From Juglans regia (Eukaryota; Streptophyta; Magnoliopsida; Fagales; Juglandaceae), in the NCBI RefSeq assembly GCF_001411555.2, contig NC_049902.1, positions 18,175,420 to 18,239,419 of the forward strand: a stretch of DNA of 64,000 bases. The letters run 5' to 3'. Shown in pieces: positions 1-11,509 of the stretch. A model generated the notes under the pieces. It ran no database searches, was not told the DNA's origin, and saw nothing but the letters and a program-made list of their open reading frames with translations. Both the position numbers and the translations under genes were made by a program. Every line of letters starts with the position of its first letter. Within the stretch, counting starts at the first letter, position 1.

Positions 1-429
1 ACGAGAGGGCTCATCATCCTCTATGAATTCTGGTGTCCAACGAAATACGCGATAAAAGCTTCCGTTGATCCCACAAACGTCCCTCGACAGTGCTTTCGTG
101 AAGTCAGCTTCGTTAGCCATGCGTACAAATACGTTACGCGGCTTGCGCATGGAAGAGACAATCGGGGTGGTTGAGAGACCCCAGCGATTGTGAATGAAAT
201 AGCGGACAGCATCCAACGAGGGTCGTTGCTTCAGGAACTTGAGGACCACCGAGAAGCGGAAGGGCTCGACAGACTTGATAATCTCTTCACGCGAGAACTA
301 GAAGTAAACCTCCCCATCAAGGACTTTCAGAAGGCGGGGCAGCAGCATCATCTCTGGAATGGGCTGGGGGACGGTAGCCACCAGTTCGGCGAAAGAGGTC
401 CGACCAGTGGCTCCATCTACGGCTGCCAT
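1..429 (-). pseudogene. DUF4283-type ORF1 fragment (LINE/retroelement), runs off the left edge
   Basis: Reading the minus strand from an ATG at 429-427 gives about 143 codons to the window edge. There is a single in-frame TAG at 298-300, after residue 43. The segment after the stop resembles the DUF4283 N-terminal domain of plant LINE and zinc-knuckle retroelement proteins. It has basic and aromatic patches such as RFSVVLKFLKQRP, AVRYFIHNRWGL, RNVFVRMANEAD and the terminal YRVFRWTPEF. In this family the domain lies at the start of an RNA-binding gag-like ORF1. The start is chosen because it is the first ATG upstream in this frame and is followed by an uninterrupted run. The rest of the element lies outside the window. 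The premature stop suggests a dead copy, although a sequencing error cannot be excluded. The DUF4283 assignment is by motif memory, without a database search. Confidence 0.6.
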
Positions 430-884
430 GCAGCCAGCCGTTGAAGGCTTTGCAGAAAAATGAGCAGTAACCCTAATCCTCGCTTAGAGAGAAAAAGGGC
501 AAAACCGGAATATTAGAATTCCATATATGAGTTTAGTTTTGGATTCTATTAAACCTGTGTAAAAACCTACCTTAAGGATGACTATTGTATTGCCTTGACC
601 TCCTATATAAAGGTTGGCCTAAGCGTCCAATACAATCCAAAATCTAACCCTAATGAGTTTAAGTTCTTTTATATTTATAAATTTTTATTTTTATTTAAAT
701 TATATTATAATATTGATCTAAAAAAATACTTTTATACCAAAAAAATATTTTTAGACCAAATTTTTTTTTAAACACAATATGTAGGCCTAGGCAGGGAGTA
801 GGGCGGGGTGCGGGGGAGGGTACCCCCTGCCCCGCACCATGTGGGTATCACCCCTACTTTTCATGTAAGAAAGAGAAATAATAT
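430..884. other. Non-coding stretch with a TATA-like box and a GC-rich near-palindrome
   Basis: No ORF of note. A TATATAAA box lies at 604-611 on the plus strand and could be a relic of an LTR or of the adjacent element's leader. A GC-rich island at 802-837 is nearly self-complementary around a GGGTACCC centre and stands out against very AT-rich surroundings. I cannot assign either to a known element. Confidence 0.35.
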
Positions 885-1025
885 TTGAATTTATTTTAAC
901 AAGAGAATAAATATGAGAACTATATAAAAAAATAATTTTTTAATAATGGACTTGGCTCTTTTTCAAAAAAAAAAAATGCACGGCATTTGCGCAATCTATA
1001 ATTGTATCTAGTATTGCTCTATAAG
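885..1025. repeat. Right half of a foldback MITE, same family as 1033-1205
   Basis: The block from ATAATTTTTTAATAATGGA through CTCTTTTTCAAAA to GCACGGCATTTGCGCAATCT matches the right arm of the neighbouring element at 1033-1205. The matching left arm is missing or diverged, so this looks like a truncated family member. Confidence 0.4.
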
Positions 1026-1032
1026 AAAAAAA

Positions 1033-1205
1033 AGAAATGTTATTTGCAGTCATAAAGTGTGTCAAACACCATCCACTCATTTTGAAAAAAATGAGTAAAT
1101 GTAAGATCCACATGAAAAAATTAATTTTTTAACGATGGACCATACTCTTTTTCAAAAGAAGTGCATATTGCTTGCACATCCATGACTGTGTCTAACATTA
1201 TTTTT
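1033..1205. repeat. Foldback MITE with long terminal inverted repeats
   Basis: The left arm (TTTGCAGTCATAAAGTGTGT, then CACTCATTTTGAAAA) pairs imperfectly with the right arm (CTTTTTCAAAAGAAGTGCA, then GCACATCCATGACTGTGTCT). The centre is an AT-rich ATTAATTTTTTAA. A second member of the same family lies at 24041-24213. Long inverted arms, a length near 170 bp and no coding capacity fit a Mutator-like or similar MITE. I could not define a target duplication. Confidence 0.5.
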
Positions 1206-1312
1206 TCCCAAAATATCATGTCAAGGCCGTTCGTATCTTGCCCTTAAATGCATATATGCCCAAGATCCAACTCATATTTTGCCCTATGTATTTTGTACAC
1301 TAACTGACAAAC

Positions 1313-4300
1313 TGTAACGATCTGGCCCAATAATTTTAAAGTCAGAATAGTGATAATTTTTATTGGACTTAAATTATATTTAATGTGTCATATTGGATAA
1401 GCCCACTAGCAATAAATTATTGAGACTGATTAGAAATTTTAATTAGATTTAATACTTAAGTTAAATCTCATTTATTATTTATTAAACGAGTTAAACTCCT
1501 TATAGAATTTAAAAATTGGCCACTATAAATTTATTTCAATTTAAAATCATCACTGATTGAAGTCCAAGGAGTCTAAGTCATTGCCAATCCTATATTGAAT
1601 GAACTTCTAGATCATGTTTTTAAATTCAAACTCTTTTCTTAGATGATCACAACCGAGTTTTCAGCAGATTAGTGTCACTACATGTATTAACCGAGTCCAA
1701 CTCAAACTCGTCGGCAGTACCCTCTCCCAACGGGGTTATAATTCTACAATCTTTGTCACCCTAATTTTGTACACCCGACTACCCTCTATACATATCTATA
1801 TATATGTTTTTCCAACCCATTACCATCCATTATTTTTCTCCCTTACAAAACCAAGGTTGTCTCAAGTCTACTTTATTTTCCCAAAAAGTCTAGACATGCA
1901 ACTTATGTATTAAAGCAATCATTATTGCATTGTCACATGTTCCTTCCGATTGAAAATAATTCCTACTTTTCATATCTATAGTATTACAAAAAATCTCATC
2001 TTAACCATTGTCCGTAGCATTTGTATAGCAACCCGATCCTAAGATTAGGTCATAAGATAAGTTTTATGTATTTCTCTTATAACTATAAATATTCTATTAT
2101 TATTATTATTATTAGTTCTTCCTATCTCCACCGAACCTCATCTCTTGATTTTTAGCCTCTGAAATAAACAAGAAACCTCCAAACCCGTACGTCTCTCAGT
2201 GTTAGTTGTTAGTGTTCTAGTGGAAGACCAACTCTCACATCAAAGCCCTTACAAATCCTCTCTTCCTCCTCACAATATTTTTCCATCATCAAACCCACAC
2301 TTCAAGCCAGAGTTACACAGTAACGACAGAGAAGGAAAACTCACTCAACAAACCTTCACCCACGTCTCAACCCTGTTTTACATTCCTCAACAGAGCATAG
2401 TCGAGCAGCCACCGGAAATAGAGAAATCGCAACCACCACTGCCCAGAACACGCCGACCTCCACCAACCCGTTGCACCACTCCATCCCGAAATCCAGTAGC
2501 GTCGCCACCCTTCTCTCTCTCTCTCTCTCTCTCGACGTCCCACCTCCCTGCCAAACAAACAGTCGTGTCACCAACCACCTCAAGGGACATCGGAGCACCA
2601 CCCATGGTGACAGAAAGTACCGACCAGCCCAACCCCATCGCAACCACTCCCTTCTGGTAAGCCACGACAGTCCACCACCTCTCTCTCTTGCTTTTGGTTT
2701 AGCAGTCTCTCTCTCTAACTCTCGCTTTCTCTCTCGGTGTCGCACCTCCTTGCCCAGAGGACCACCCTGTTGCGCCGCTGTCACCTCCTGCCAGCCACCC
2801 TGAGCCGCCGCACATCAGCTCCCCTCTCGGTGAGTCCATCGTAGAACCTCTCCCTCTCTCTCAAACTCTCTATTTTTGTTTGGCCTTGTATCTTGTTTTC
2901 TAGAAGAATCCTAGTTCTTGATGGGCCCTTGGGCCCTAGGCCCTTATGTGCGTGTGATGGGCTTATTTTTGTTGGACTCATGTAGTAATATTATTATGGG
3001 CCAAATTGCAACTCTTACAAATTTTAATGATCTTTAAATGAACTTGTATTTTAAATATGGTTTGATCTTATTTTATTTCAACAACAGTTTTACAAATTTT
3101 ATTGGGTTTAAAATTTTTAAAAAAGTCAATTTTTCTTAAATAAATATATTAGTCAAATGTTATTTTTTAAGGAAGTGTTTAAAGAATTTGAGTTATATTT
3201 CAAAGTATATTATTGAGACTAATATTTTGTTAATATTCCTTTGTTGATTTAGTAGAATTTTTAATAAAGAAACATGTTAAGAATATTTAAATAATATTAT
3301 TATTTCTTGTTCAATTATATAATTATAAGAAAGGAAACCTATTTTAAGAATTGAAGTTTTTATGACTTATTTTTTTTAGAATTGATTATATCTCAGGTAT
3401 TATACTAAGTTATATTTTGAAAGTAAGAATATGCTACCAGTAGTATAAATAATTTAAGATATCAGTATTCACTTATTTTAGTGATAAACAGAATATTTAT
3501 TTGATTATGTTCTACGATGTGAATTTAAATTAAGTAGGATATTGGTACAAATTTGTTCCCAAACAAATTTAGTGATAATGTCATATGCAAACATGTCATC
3601 CAACATAGCATACGATCATGTCATTCCTCATCATGTTCAAATTCAGAAATTATAATTATGTATGTATTATGTCATGCATCTCATGTGTATAACACACGTA
3701 AGCTATCTTAAGTTCAAGTGTAAGATAAGATCAGATCAGTTAATCAGATGGTCATTTAGATGCGTGGTACCAATGCAGTTCAGTTTCAGGGTGGATGTGC
3801 AAGCCACGGGCTCAAGCGTGGTCCACCATAGTATGCTAGAATACTATCAGCGGCACCCCTTGCAGCCGCGGGATGTGGGGCCGGTGCACAACCTCGCACA
3901 AAGGGTTAAGTGTGTTGGCCAGTCAAATAAATCAGATAAATCAGTCAAATTAGTCAGTTAATTCAGATAAATCAGTCATACATAGCATAAGCATCAGTAT
4001 GAACAATCATGAATTTTAAACTCTCAGCATGAAAATTTTTATAAAAACTTTATATTTATTATGTTTACATTGTGATGGATTTCTTGCTGAGTTTTCGACT
4101 CATTTTTGTTTGTTTTCATATTTTTAACCACCCATATAAGGATGATGAATACGAGCAGGCAGGCCAGGAATAGAAGGAGCAGTTAATTTTAGTTTCAGAC
4201 TTTCTAAAATAAAACATGCTTTTATGACATGAATTTATTCAGTTTATTCACTTAATGTTTTTGGAAAACATTTTATTAGACATTTTCCTACAAAATAAAT

Positions 4301-4394
4301 TTCTAATTTCATTTATGAAATTTGAGATCTTTTGTCGGGTTTATTTTTATGAAAAATACGTGACACTCCTAGCCTACGGGAAAGGGGTGTTACA
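1313..4394 (+). mobile_element. Long LTR of a Ty3/gypsy-type element (possible solo LTR)
   Basis: The segment begins TGTAACGATCTGGCCCAATA and ends GGGGTGTTACA, the TGTAAC/GTTACA termini typical of long-LTR plant gypsy elements. Internally there is a TATA-like CTATAAATATTC near 2083, a (TTA)n run near 2095-2114, and a pyrimidine-rich, proline-codon-rich stretch at about 2200-2860 with CT microsatellites. That stretch resembles an R/U5 transcribed leader, and its apparent ORFs are not convincing genes. Immediate 5 bp flanks (CAAAC and ATTTG) do not match, so a simple solo-LTR insertion is not proven. The last 800 bp are related to 4680-6745. The ends are visible directly; the family assignment is inference. 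Confidence 0.5.
2514..2533. repeat. (CT)n microsatellite
   Basis: A run of CT dinucleotides inside the pyrimidine-rich part of the long LTR-like element; further CT clusters follow at about 2680-2730 and 2850-2870. Confidence 0.7.
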
Positions 4395-4679
4395 ATTTGT
4401 TCTTTGTTCAGCATCTAGAATACTTTCAAGGATATTTTCACACTTCTACCCTTGATTTCAATTCTTGGTTGAATGTATACTATGGACGTGGGCTGGGCTT
4501 ACTTTTATGTTAATGAACGGTGAAAGAAGATTTAGGAAGCAACATTACAAAATAAGTAGTTTGATCATAAATTAGAATTAGCATCGTTAGCTAGTTATAT
4601 TTATTATTATCAAAGCCAGTTCTTTGAAAGTTAATGTTTATATACCACGCATATCATGATATCTGCAAGCTCTTCATTC
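4395..4679. other. Unassigned AT-rich spacer between two related LTR remnants
   Basis: No ORF or recognisable motif. If the two flanking LTR-like blocks belong to one collapsed element, this would be what remains of its interior; otherwise it is intergenic. Confidence 0.3.
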
Positions 4680-5254
4680 ATTATAATTTATGATCATGTT
4701 TTATTCCGCATATTATAGTTATATATGTATTATGCATCTCACGTTGTAAAAGACACGTAAGTTTTTATAAGATCAAATGTAAGATAAAGATCAGATTAAT
4801 TACATAGTTATTCAGATGCATGGTACCAATGCAAACAGGGTGGATGTGCAAGCCGCGGACTCAAGTGTGGTCCACCATAGCATTTTATAAGATCAATCAG
4901 TGGTTCCCCTTGTGGCCACAGGATTGTCCCTACCAGTGCACAATCTTGCACACAAGGTTAAGTGTGTTGACCAGTCAGAATACTCAAATAATTCAGATCA
5001 GTCAATTAGTGTAGATAATTCAGATCAGTTAATATACTAGAAATATTTTCAAGTCATGCATGTCATCAGCATATTTATGAACAGTTATGGTTTTAATTCT
5101 CATCATGAAATATTTTATGAAAAATCTTATGTTAAGTATGTTTATGTTATAATGGATTTATTATTGAGTCATCAACTCATTTTAGTTTGTTTTATGTTTT
5201 TAAACCACCCTAGGTCAAAATATTTATAAATGTAGAGCTGCAGGACGGGACTTA

Positions 5255-6455
5255 GGGTACGTCTGGGTAATGAGAATACTTGAGAAGTGTTGAGAATGTT
5301 TGTGAATAGTTATGAATAAAGATTGGAGTGAGTTTGTGGGTCTCATTGAGAGTATTTTGAGTTGTTTGAATGTGTGAAGTATGTTGAGTTGTTGACTTTT
5401 GGGTAGGTAGTTGAAAAATGTATGGGTCCCATAAATATTATAGTGATTTTATTTTTAATAATAAATATTATAATGATTTTTTAATATTAAAAAATATTGT
5501 AGTGATGTTATTTTATTTTTATATATAATAATGGTAAATATTATAATGATTTTATTTTTAATTTATATATAATAGTGATAAATATTATAATGATTTTATT
5601 TATATATATATAAATATAATAGTGATAAATATTATAGTAATGTTATTTTTTATTTATATATTATAGTGATTTTATTTTTAATTTATATATAATAGTGATA
5701 AATATTATAGTGATTTTATTTTTTATTTATATTTAATAGTGATAAATATTATAGTGATTTTATTTTTTATTTATATATTATAGTGATAAATATTTTTTAT
5801 TTATATATTATAGTGATTTTATTTTTTATTTATATATTATAGTGATTTTATTTTTTATTTATATATTATAGTATTTTATTTTTTATTTATATATAATAGT
5901 GATTTTATTTTTTATTTATATATTTTAGTGATTTTATTTTTTATTTATATATTATAATGATTTTATTTTTTACTTATATATTATAGTGATTTTATTTTTT
6001 ATTTATATTTAATAGTGATAAATATTATAATGATTTTATTTTTTATTTATATTTAATAGTGATAAATATTATAGTGATTTCATTTTTTATTTATATATTA
6101 TAGTGATTTTATTTTTTATTTATATATTATAATGATTTTATTTTTTATTTATATTTAATATTGATAAATGTTATAGTGATTTTATTTTTTATTTATATAT
6201 GTTAGCGATTTTATTTTTTATTTATATATAATAGTGATAAATATTTTTTATTTATATATTATAGTGATTTTATTTTTTATTTATATATAATAGTGATAAG
6301 TATTATAGAATATTTGTGAATAGTTATGAGTAGATATTGAAGTGGGTTTGTGGGTCCTATTGAGAATATTTTAAGTTGTTTGGCATGTGAAGTATTTTTA
6401 AAAGTACGATAATACTTTGAAAGTGTTGAGAATACTTTGATAGCCAAACATAGCC
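5255..6455. mobile_element. Tourist-like (PIF/Harbinger-type) MITE with TTA target duplication
   Basis: The left end GGGTACGTCTGGGTA pairs with the inverted right end GGCTATGTTTGGCTA at 12 of 15 positions. TTA flanks both sides (5252-5254 and 6456-6458), as expected for PIF/Harbinger-type insertions. Subterminal blocks also correspond: GTGAATAGTTATGA and GTTTGTGGGTC occur near both ends, in direct orientation. At 1201 bp it is long for a Tourist MITE because its middle is filled by a tandem AT repeat. It has no coding capacity. Confidence 0.6.
5445..6305. repeat. AT-rich tandem repeat (about 29-30 bp unit) inside the MITE
   Basis: The unit is approximately TAGTGATTTTATTTTTTATT plus TATATATTA. 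It is repeated some 25-30 times with variants carrying an extra GATAAATATTA block, which gives a higher-order pattern of alternating short and long units. The array lies wholly within the MITE, so it probably grew by slippage or unequal exchange after or during element amplification. Confidence 0.75.
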
Positions 6456-6752
6456 TTAGTTTAGGGAGGTGTGGCAGTGACTTAGATCATGTACATAGAT
6501 TTTAAGTTATGATTTTTATAGCACATACTTCGAAAAATTTTAATAAATGCTTACACGCACTCTCATTTATGATTTCTATATTTTAATACAAAATACTCTA
6601 TTTATTATGAGAAATCTTTGTACTTGGCGCTTCCTTTAAGATAAAAAATGTATATTTTTAAGTCAGGTTCAGTAGTAGCACTCTGGCTCCCATAATTTTC
6701 TAAAAAAATGACGTATTTCTTAACTGTGGGGAGCGGGGTGTTACACTAACCT

Positions 6753-6766
6753 CACTAAATGTACTT
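6753..6766. repeat. Target-site duplication, left copy, of LINE 6767-11495
   Basis: CACTAAATGTACTT here matches CACTAAATGCACTT at 11496-11509 with one mismatch. The two copies bracket the minus-strand LINE, with the poly(T) complement of its tail directly after this copy. Confidence 0.7.
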
Positions 6767-7084
6767 TTTTTTTTTTTGAATAAAAAATATCACCTTTCAT
6801 ATATCAGTAAAAACTAGTCATTACAACACTTATCTTGTAAGACAACATTAAAGAACTCTTCCGGGCCATACTCTATGCACACTAGTTCGTCGTGACAGCA
6901 AACTGTGCTAGACAATGAGCTACTCTATTTCCTTCTCTATATGTATGTTGAACTATCCAATTTTGATGTTTACAAAGAATACCTTTAATATCTTCAATAA
7001 GTGGTCCATGCCATTCCCAGCATTCTTCCTTATTATTCACAACTTTGATCACTCACAAAGCATCACATTCAAAAATTGCCTCTT

Positions 7085-10000
7085 GTATATTAAGTTCTGC
7101 ACCTAAGCAAAGGCCCTTCAAAGAGCAGTAGCCTCAACAATCTCAGTAGTTTGAACGCTATCTTTTGGCATACACAAGACACTTGCACATCTCCATCTTC
7201 ATCTCTAATCACCACTCCAGGCCCCATTCTTTTCTGTTTTAGCTTGAAAGCAGCATCCCAGTTTATCTTCACAAGACCATCTCTTGGAGCTTTCCATTTA
7301 ACAAGCATCTTTTCTACTGCTGCAGGTTCTAGTCTCTGCACACGCCTCTGTTGAGCATGTCTGAATTCTGTGAGACTAGCTTTTGCTTGTAGAAATACCA
7401 CCCTAGGGCTACTGAACTTTCCTTCAAAAAAAAAACCATTCCTTCTAAGCCAAATATGCCTCATAACCACCACCACCAATTCCACACTTTCCCAAAGACA
7501 CACTATCTCTTCCACAACTTGGTTTTTCCACAACTTTTCTCTTATAAAGGTTCCTCTTAGTAGGAAGACAATTATTTAGGGTCTTCCATAAAAAGGTGTT
7601 AACCACTCCTAGGGCATTCAACTATCAAAGCTCTATCCCTCCTTCCTTTAGCTTCCTACCATCTGATGACTCCCTTTTTTGCTCTTACTTTCTACTCAAA
7701 TCGAGGTGGTAGGCACTCCTAACACTAAAGCACCCATTCTTAGAATAGGCCCAAATTCTCTTATCCTCCAAGCTAGTTTGACTCAAAAGAATATTGCATA
7801 CCACTTCAGCATCCTTTTCATTGAGTGTAGCCCTCACTACCTCGACATTCCATTTACCCCCACTCCCCAGCAACTCCACCACTCTTGCTTCAGTATTCAG
7901 ATGTCTAATTGGGACTTCACTTGATGAGAATGTTTGCTAGGCAGCCATTTATCCTCCCACAGTTTTATGCTCAACCCATTTCTCCCTCTCCAGATGAGTC
8001 CTTCCTTAAGTAGCTTCAAGGATCCCCAAATACTCCTCCAAAGCATGGATGGACCATGACCCTGTTTTGATTCAATCACATCACAGTTCTTATAATACTT
8101 AACTTTGAGCACCATAGCAGTAATGGAATCTGATTTAGTTACAAGTCTCCAACATTGCTTTGCTAAGAGAGTAGTGTTGAACTTTCCAGCTCTCTAAAAC
8201 CAAGACCCCCAACCATTTTTGCACAGCTCATTCTCTTCCAACTAGCCCATTGTATCTTTTTTTCATTATTTTTGTACCCCCACCAAAATCTAGCCATGAT
8301 ACCAGATATCTCCTTGCACAACCTTTTAGGCAACCTAAAGACACTCATGTGGTAAGTTGGTATTGACTGGATAACTGTTTTAAGTAATACTTCTTTTCCA
8401 GCTGGGGATAAGAACTAGTTTTTCTAGTTGTTTATTTTGTGCCAGATCCTGTCTTTAATCCCCCTAAATGTATTATAGCATGCCCTTCCAACCATAGTAG
8501 ATAACCCCAAATACTTCTCACAGTTGCTTTGCACCCTTACCCCTAAGTCTTGCACAATCTTTCTCTTCTCTTCCCTTCTCTTCAGGTCTAGCTCGAGAGT
8601 TAAACATCACAATAGTTTTCTGTAGATTCATGCACTGGCCAGAGGCCACTTCATACACCCTTAGGATTTCCCTAACTTTCTGCCATTCTAGCCAATTAGC
8701 TCTTAGAAATATGATACATTCATCAACAAATAGAATATGTGTGACCCTTATTCCTCCACTTGCAACAACCACTCCTCTTATTTCACCTTTTATTTCAGTC
8801 TCATTGATAAGGCTACTTAGACCTCCAACACATAACAAAAACAGGTAGGGGGATAATGGATCCCCCTGCCTAATGCCTCTTGAGGATATATGACTTCACC
8901 AGGCTTCCCATTTATCAAAACTGTGTAGGAAACTAATGTTATGCAGTCCATGATCAACCTAATCCACCTCTCACCAAATCTCATCCTCTGCATGAAACCT
9001 TTCAAATAGGTCCATTCAACCGTATCGTATGCTTTTGAGATATCCAATTTCAAAGCCATGCTCCCCATTCTCCCCTTAGATCTTGTTTTCAATGAATGTA
9101 AAGCTTCATAGGCTGCTATCACATTTTCCAAAATTAGTCTCCCTAGTACAAAAGCACTTTGGATTTTTGAAATGATCTCATCAAGTACTACCTTAAGTCT
9201 GTTTTGAAGAGTCTTGGAAATTAGCTTGTACAAGACATTGCACAAGCTAATTGGTCTGTAATCACCTACTGACTTAGGTTCTGGGACCTTTGGGATCAAA
9301 GCTACATATGTGAAGTTGATGGACTACTCTAATTCACCTCCATTCAGGAAACTCAGCACTACTTCACACACCTTATCCCCCACAGTACTCCAATAAGTTT
9401 GAAAAAGCAAGCCCTAAACCCATCAGGGCCAAGTGCTTTCAAAGGGCTCATTTGCTTAAGAGCTGCCAATACTTCTTCCTTTGTAAAAAGCTTCTCTAAT
9501 TCTCCATTCATCCGCTCTGTAACTTGAGACCCAATAGACTGCACCCCTTCCATAACCTAACTGATTGTAGGAGTTGTTGTTCAGTACACCTCAATGTAAA
9601 ACTGCCTAAAAGCATCTGCAACTTCCTCATTTCCCACTTTCAACTCTGAGTTACCATCGATTACTGAGAGAATCTGGTTCTTTTGCCTTCTCTAATTAAC
9701 ACAAGCATGGGAAAACTTTGTATTTTTATCCCCCAATGAATACCACTTCCTTTTTGCCCTTTGTCTTCACCTTATATCTTCCTTCTCTAGTAACAAACTC
9801 ACTTCCTATTGCAACTTCTTTAATTCTTCATAATTGTGAGGTCCTTCATTATCTTGTAACTCTTTTATTCTCTTATTAAGTTGCTCCATGTCATGGCATC
9901 TCTCACCATCCTTTTTTCTGAAATTTTTACTCAGCTTTCCACTACATAATCTCAGCATATTTTGCACATTCACTAGGAGTTTCAATCAGGTTGAGGGGTA

Positions 10001-10767
10001 TCAAACTAGGTTGTCCTTATCAATTCTTCACATTCATCCTCCATTATCCAACTTGCCTCAAACTTAAAAGAATTATGCCTTATAGAGACATGCCTACTGT
10101 TCTTCCTCATAAAAACCATAACTAGGTTGTGGTCTGAGCTACTAGCTGTCAGTCATTCCACTTTAACCTTCCTAAACAAATTAAACCACTCATTATTAAC
10201 CACAAATCTGTACAACCTTTCTTTTGTAAAGGTGTGGTCTGAGTGTCTATTGCTCCAAGCGAAAGGGTTCTCAACAAATCTCACATCCACCAACCTGTTG
10301 ACCTCCAGAGCTTCACGAAAGCTAGATATAAACTTTTCATCTCTTCTATTACCCCCCCCCCCCCCACCACTTTTCTCATCCTGTGATAACAGCTCATTAA
10401 AATCCCCAACTCCCATGATTGCCACCTCTTGCTTGCATCAGGATGCCCATAAAACCTTGTGGACCACCAACTTCCTTTACTCTCACTCTTGACAGAAGCA
10501 CTAATATGCCACTGTGAATAGCTTTGTATACCAACATCATCCTGTTGTTCCCAAAACAAAGCTAGTCCTCCTTTTCTCCCCAGTGGATTAACTGCCAAAC
10601 ACCCTCTCCATCCTTAACTTTCTTTTTAATTTTTCTACTACAGCTGCCTTAATTAGTATTTCAATAAGGAACACTACTTTGGGTCTCTTATTCTTCACTA
10701 GAAGGTAAAGATTTTGAATTGTCCGATGGTTCTTAAGCCTTCGGTAGTTCCAACTTAAGATATTCAT
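7085..10767 (-). pseudogene. LINE ORF2: endonuclease / reverse transcriptase / RNase H, decayed
   Basis: ORF2 starts with ATG at 10767-10765 and opens with MNILSWNYRRLKNHRTIQNL, the start of the APE-type endonuclease. The endonuclease continues with GDFNELL and SDHTFTKERLYRF (about 10150-10430). Reverse transcriptase blocks follow: ALGPDGFRACFFK (about 9400-9470), VGDYRPISLCNVLYKLISK (9230-9270) and LKLDISKAYDTVEW (about 9010-9060). The catalytic box reads HILFVDECIIF near 8730, where the usual FADD is changed to FVDE. zf-RVT remnants lie at about 7560-7900 and an RNase H start (LVKINWDAAFKLKQ, then GPGVVIRDEDGDV) at about 7190-7290. Stops and frame changes split it into many pieces. The product would have copied the LINE RNA at a nicked target; this copy cannot. 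Confidence 0.85.
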
Positions 10768-11495
10768 AATACTTGGTGGGGCTGCATAATAGCCTCCACC
10801 ACAAAATCATCATCCACTCTCTTTTTCTTTTTCTCACTCGCAGAACACATCTCATCAGTCACCATCATAACAACATCTCTCTTATGCATAGTAACAGGAA
10901 CAAGGGACTCACCTACAGGAGGCCTCCCTCAAGCTGTCCTCTTCTAGCTACCACCACTTCCCTCCTTAGCCTTCCTACTCATTGTTTTACTCATTGTTTG
11001 GCTCACTGTAAGAGTAGATTCTGCCTCATCCCCTCCCTCTTTGCTCCCTCTTTCAACATGTTCAGTATTCACCTACCCTTCACCCATTGAAACTAGATAA
11101 TTCCTCACAACTTCCCCATCCATCTTCACCTGTCCCTTCCCCACCACTCACTTCTACTACCCCCTCCTCCCTTGGCTTTCCACTACCCTTGGTATTTTCA
11201 CCACTCTTTTTTCCTCCTCTCTCAATTCTTTTTTTATTCACTAGCAGAGCTCTCAATCATGATCCAAATTGGTCATCCAAATTGGTCATCACTCCCATCA
11301 TCCCCCTACACAACCTTGTTTACTATGCATAATACAACCACATTGAAAGCACATTTTAGGAAGCTTTTCATTTTTGAAAGGTATCCACATACCTATTCCA
11401 TTAAGCATCATCGTTCTCCCCCTTGCCACAGCTTTCATCAGGCCACACTTCACCCAAACCCTTACGCACCGACACCAGGCGACATTGGCTTCCTG
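10764..11495 (-). pseudogene. LINE ORF1 C-terminal part with CCHC zinc knuckle, truncated
   Basis: The minus-strand reading enters at the 5' truncation point near 11495. It shows MWIPFKNEKLPKMC and then a CCHC knuckle (C-F-Q-C, H, C pattern) at about 11310-11360, aligning with the knuckle of the longer LINE ORF1 at 51842-52675. A low-complexity tail follows to a TGA at 10766-10764 that overlaps the ORF2 ATG as ATGA. The N-terminal DUF4283 part is missing. ORF1 proteins of this type bind the element RNA. The frame is broken in the Ser/Pro/Lys-rich tail. Confidence 0.7.
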
Positions 11496-11509
11496 CACTA
11501 AATGCACTT
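11496..11509. repeat. Target-site duplication, right copy, of LINE 6767-11495
   Basis: CACTAAATGCACTT, the partner of 6753-6766 with one mismatch. Confidence 0.7.

Larger units (their letters stand above)
4680..6745 (+). mobile_element. 3' portion of a second, related gypsy LTR, split by a MITE
   Basis: From about 4680 the sequence parallels 3600-4394. Shared blocks include GGTACCAATGCA, GGGTGGATGTGCAAGCC, GTGGTCCACCATAG and GTTAAGTGTGTTG, and the stop-rich ATTCAGATCAGT repeats follow. It ends with GGGGTGTTACA at 6745, the same terminus as the first block. Removing the inserted MITE (5255-6455) leaves about 860 bp, close to the matching length in the first copy. The two blocks differ substantially, so they look like two insertions of one family or an old element with a large deletion. 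The 5 bp after 6745 (CTAAC) differ by one base from the 5 bp before 1313 (CAAAC), which weakly supports the collapsed-element reading. Confidence 0.5.
6767..11495 (-). mobile_element. 5'-truncated plant LINE (L1-type), decayed
   Basis: This minus-strand non-LTR retrotransposon is bounded by a 14 bp target duplication (one mismatch) and begins on the plus strand with a T run, the complement of its poly(A) tail. In transcription order it carries the end of ORF1 with a CCHC knuckle, then ORF2 with endonuclease, reverse transcriptase, zf-RVT and RNase H domains. The 5' break falls inside ORF1, upstream of the knuckle, as expected when target-primed reverse transcription stops early. Many stops and frameshifts make it non-functional. 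It is more decayed than the LINE at 47250-52833. Confidence 0.85.

Noticed and set aside
604..611. TATA box as a real promoter
   Set aside because: No transcript-like or coding sequence follows; it is probably an element relic.
2199..2803. Overlapping open frames on both strands in a CT/proline-rich region
   Set aside because: Composition-driven frames inside an LTR-like leader with (CT)n runs; no domain, and frames in opposite directions are equally open.
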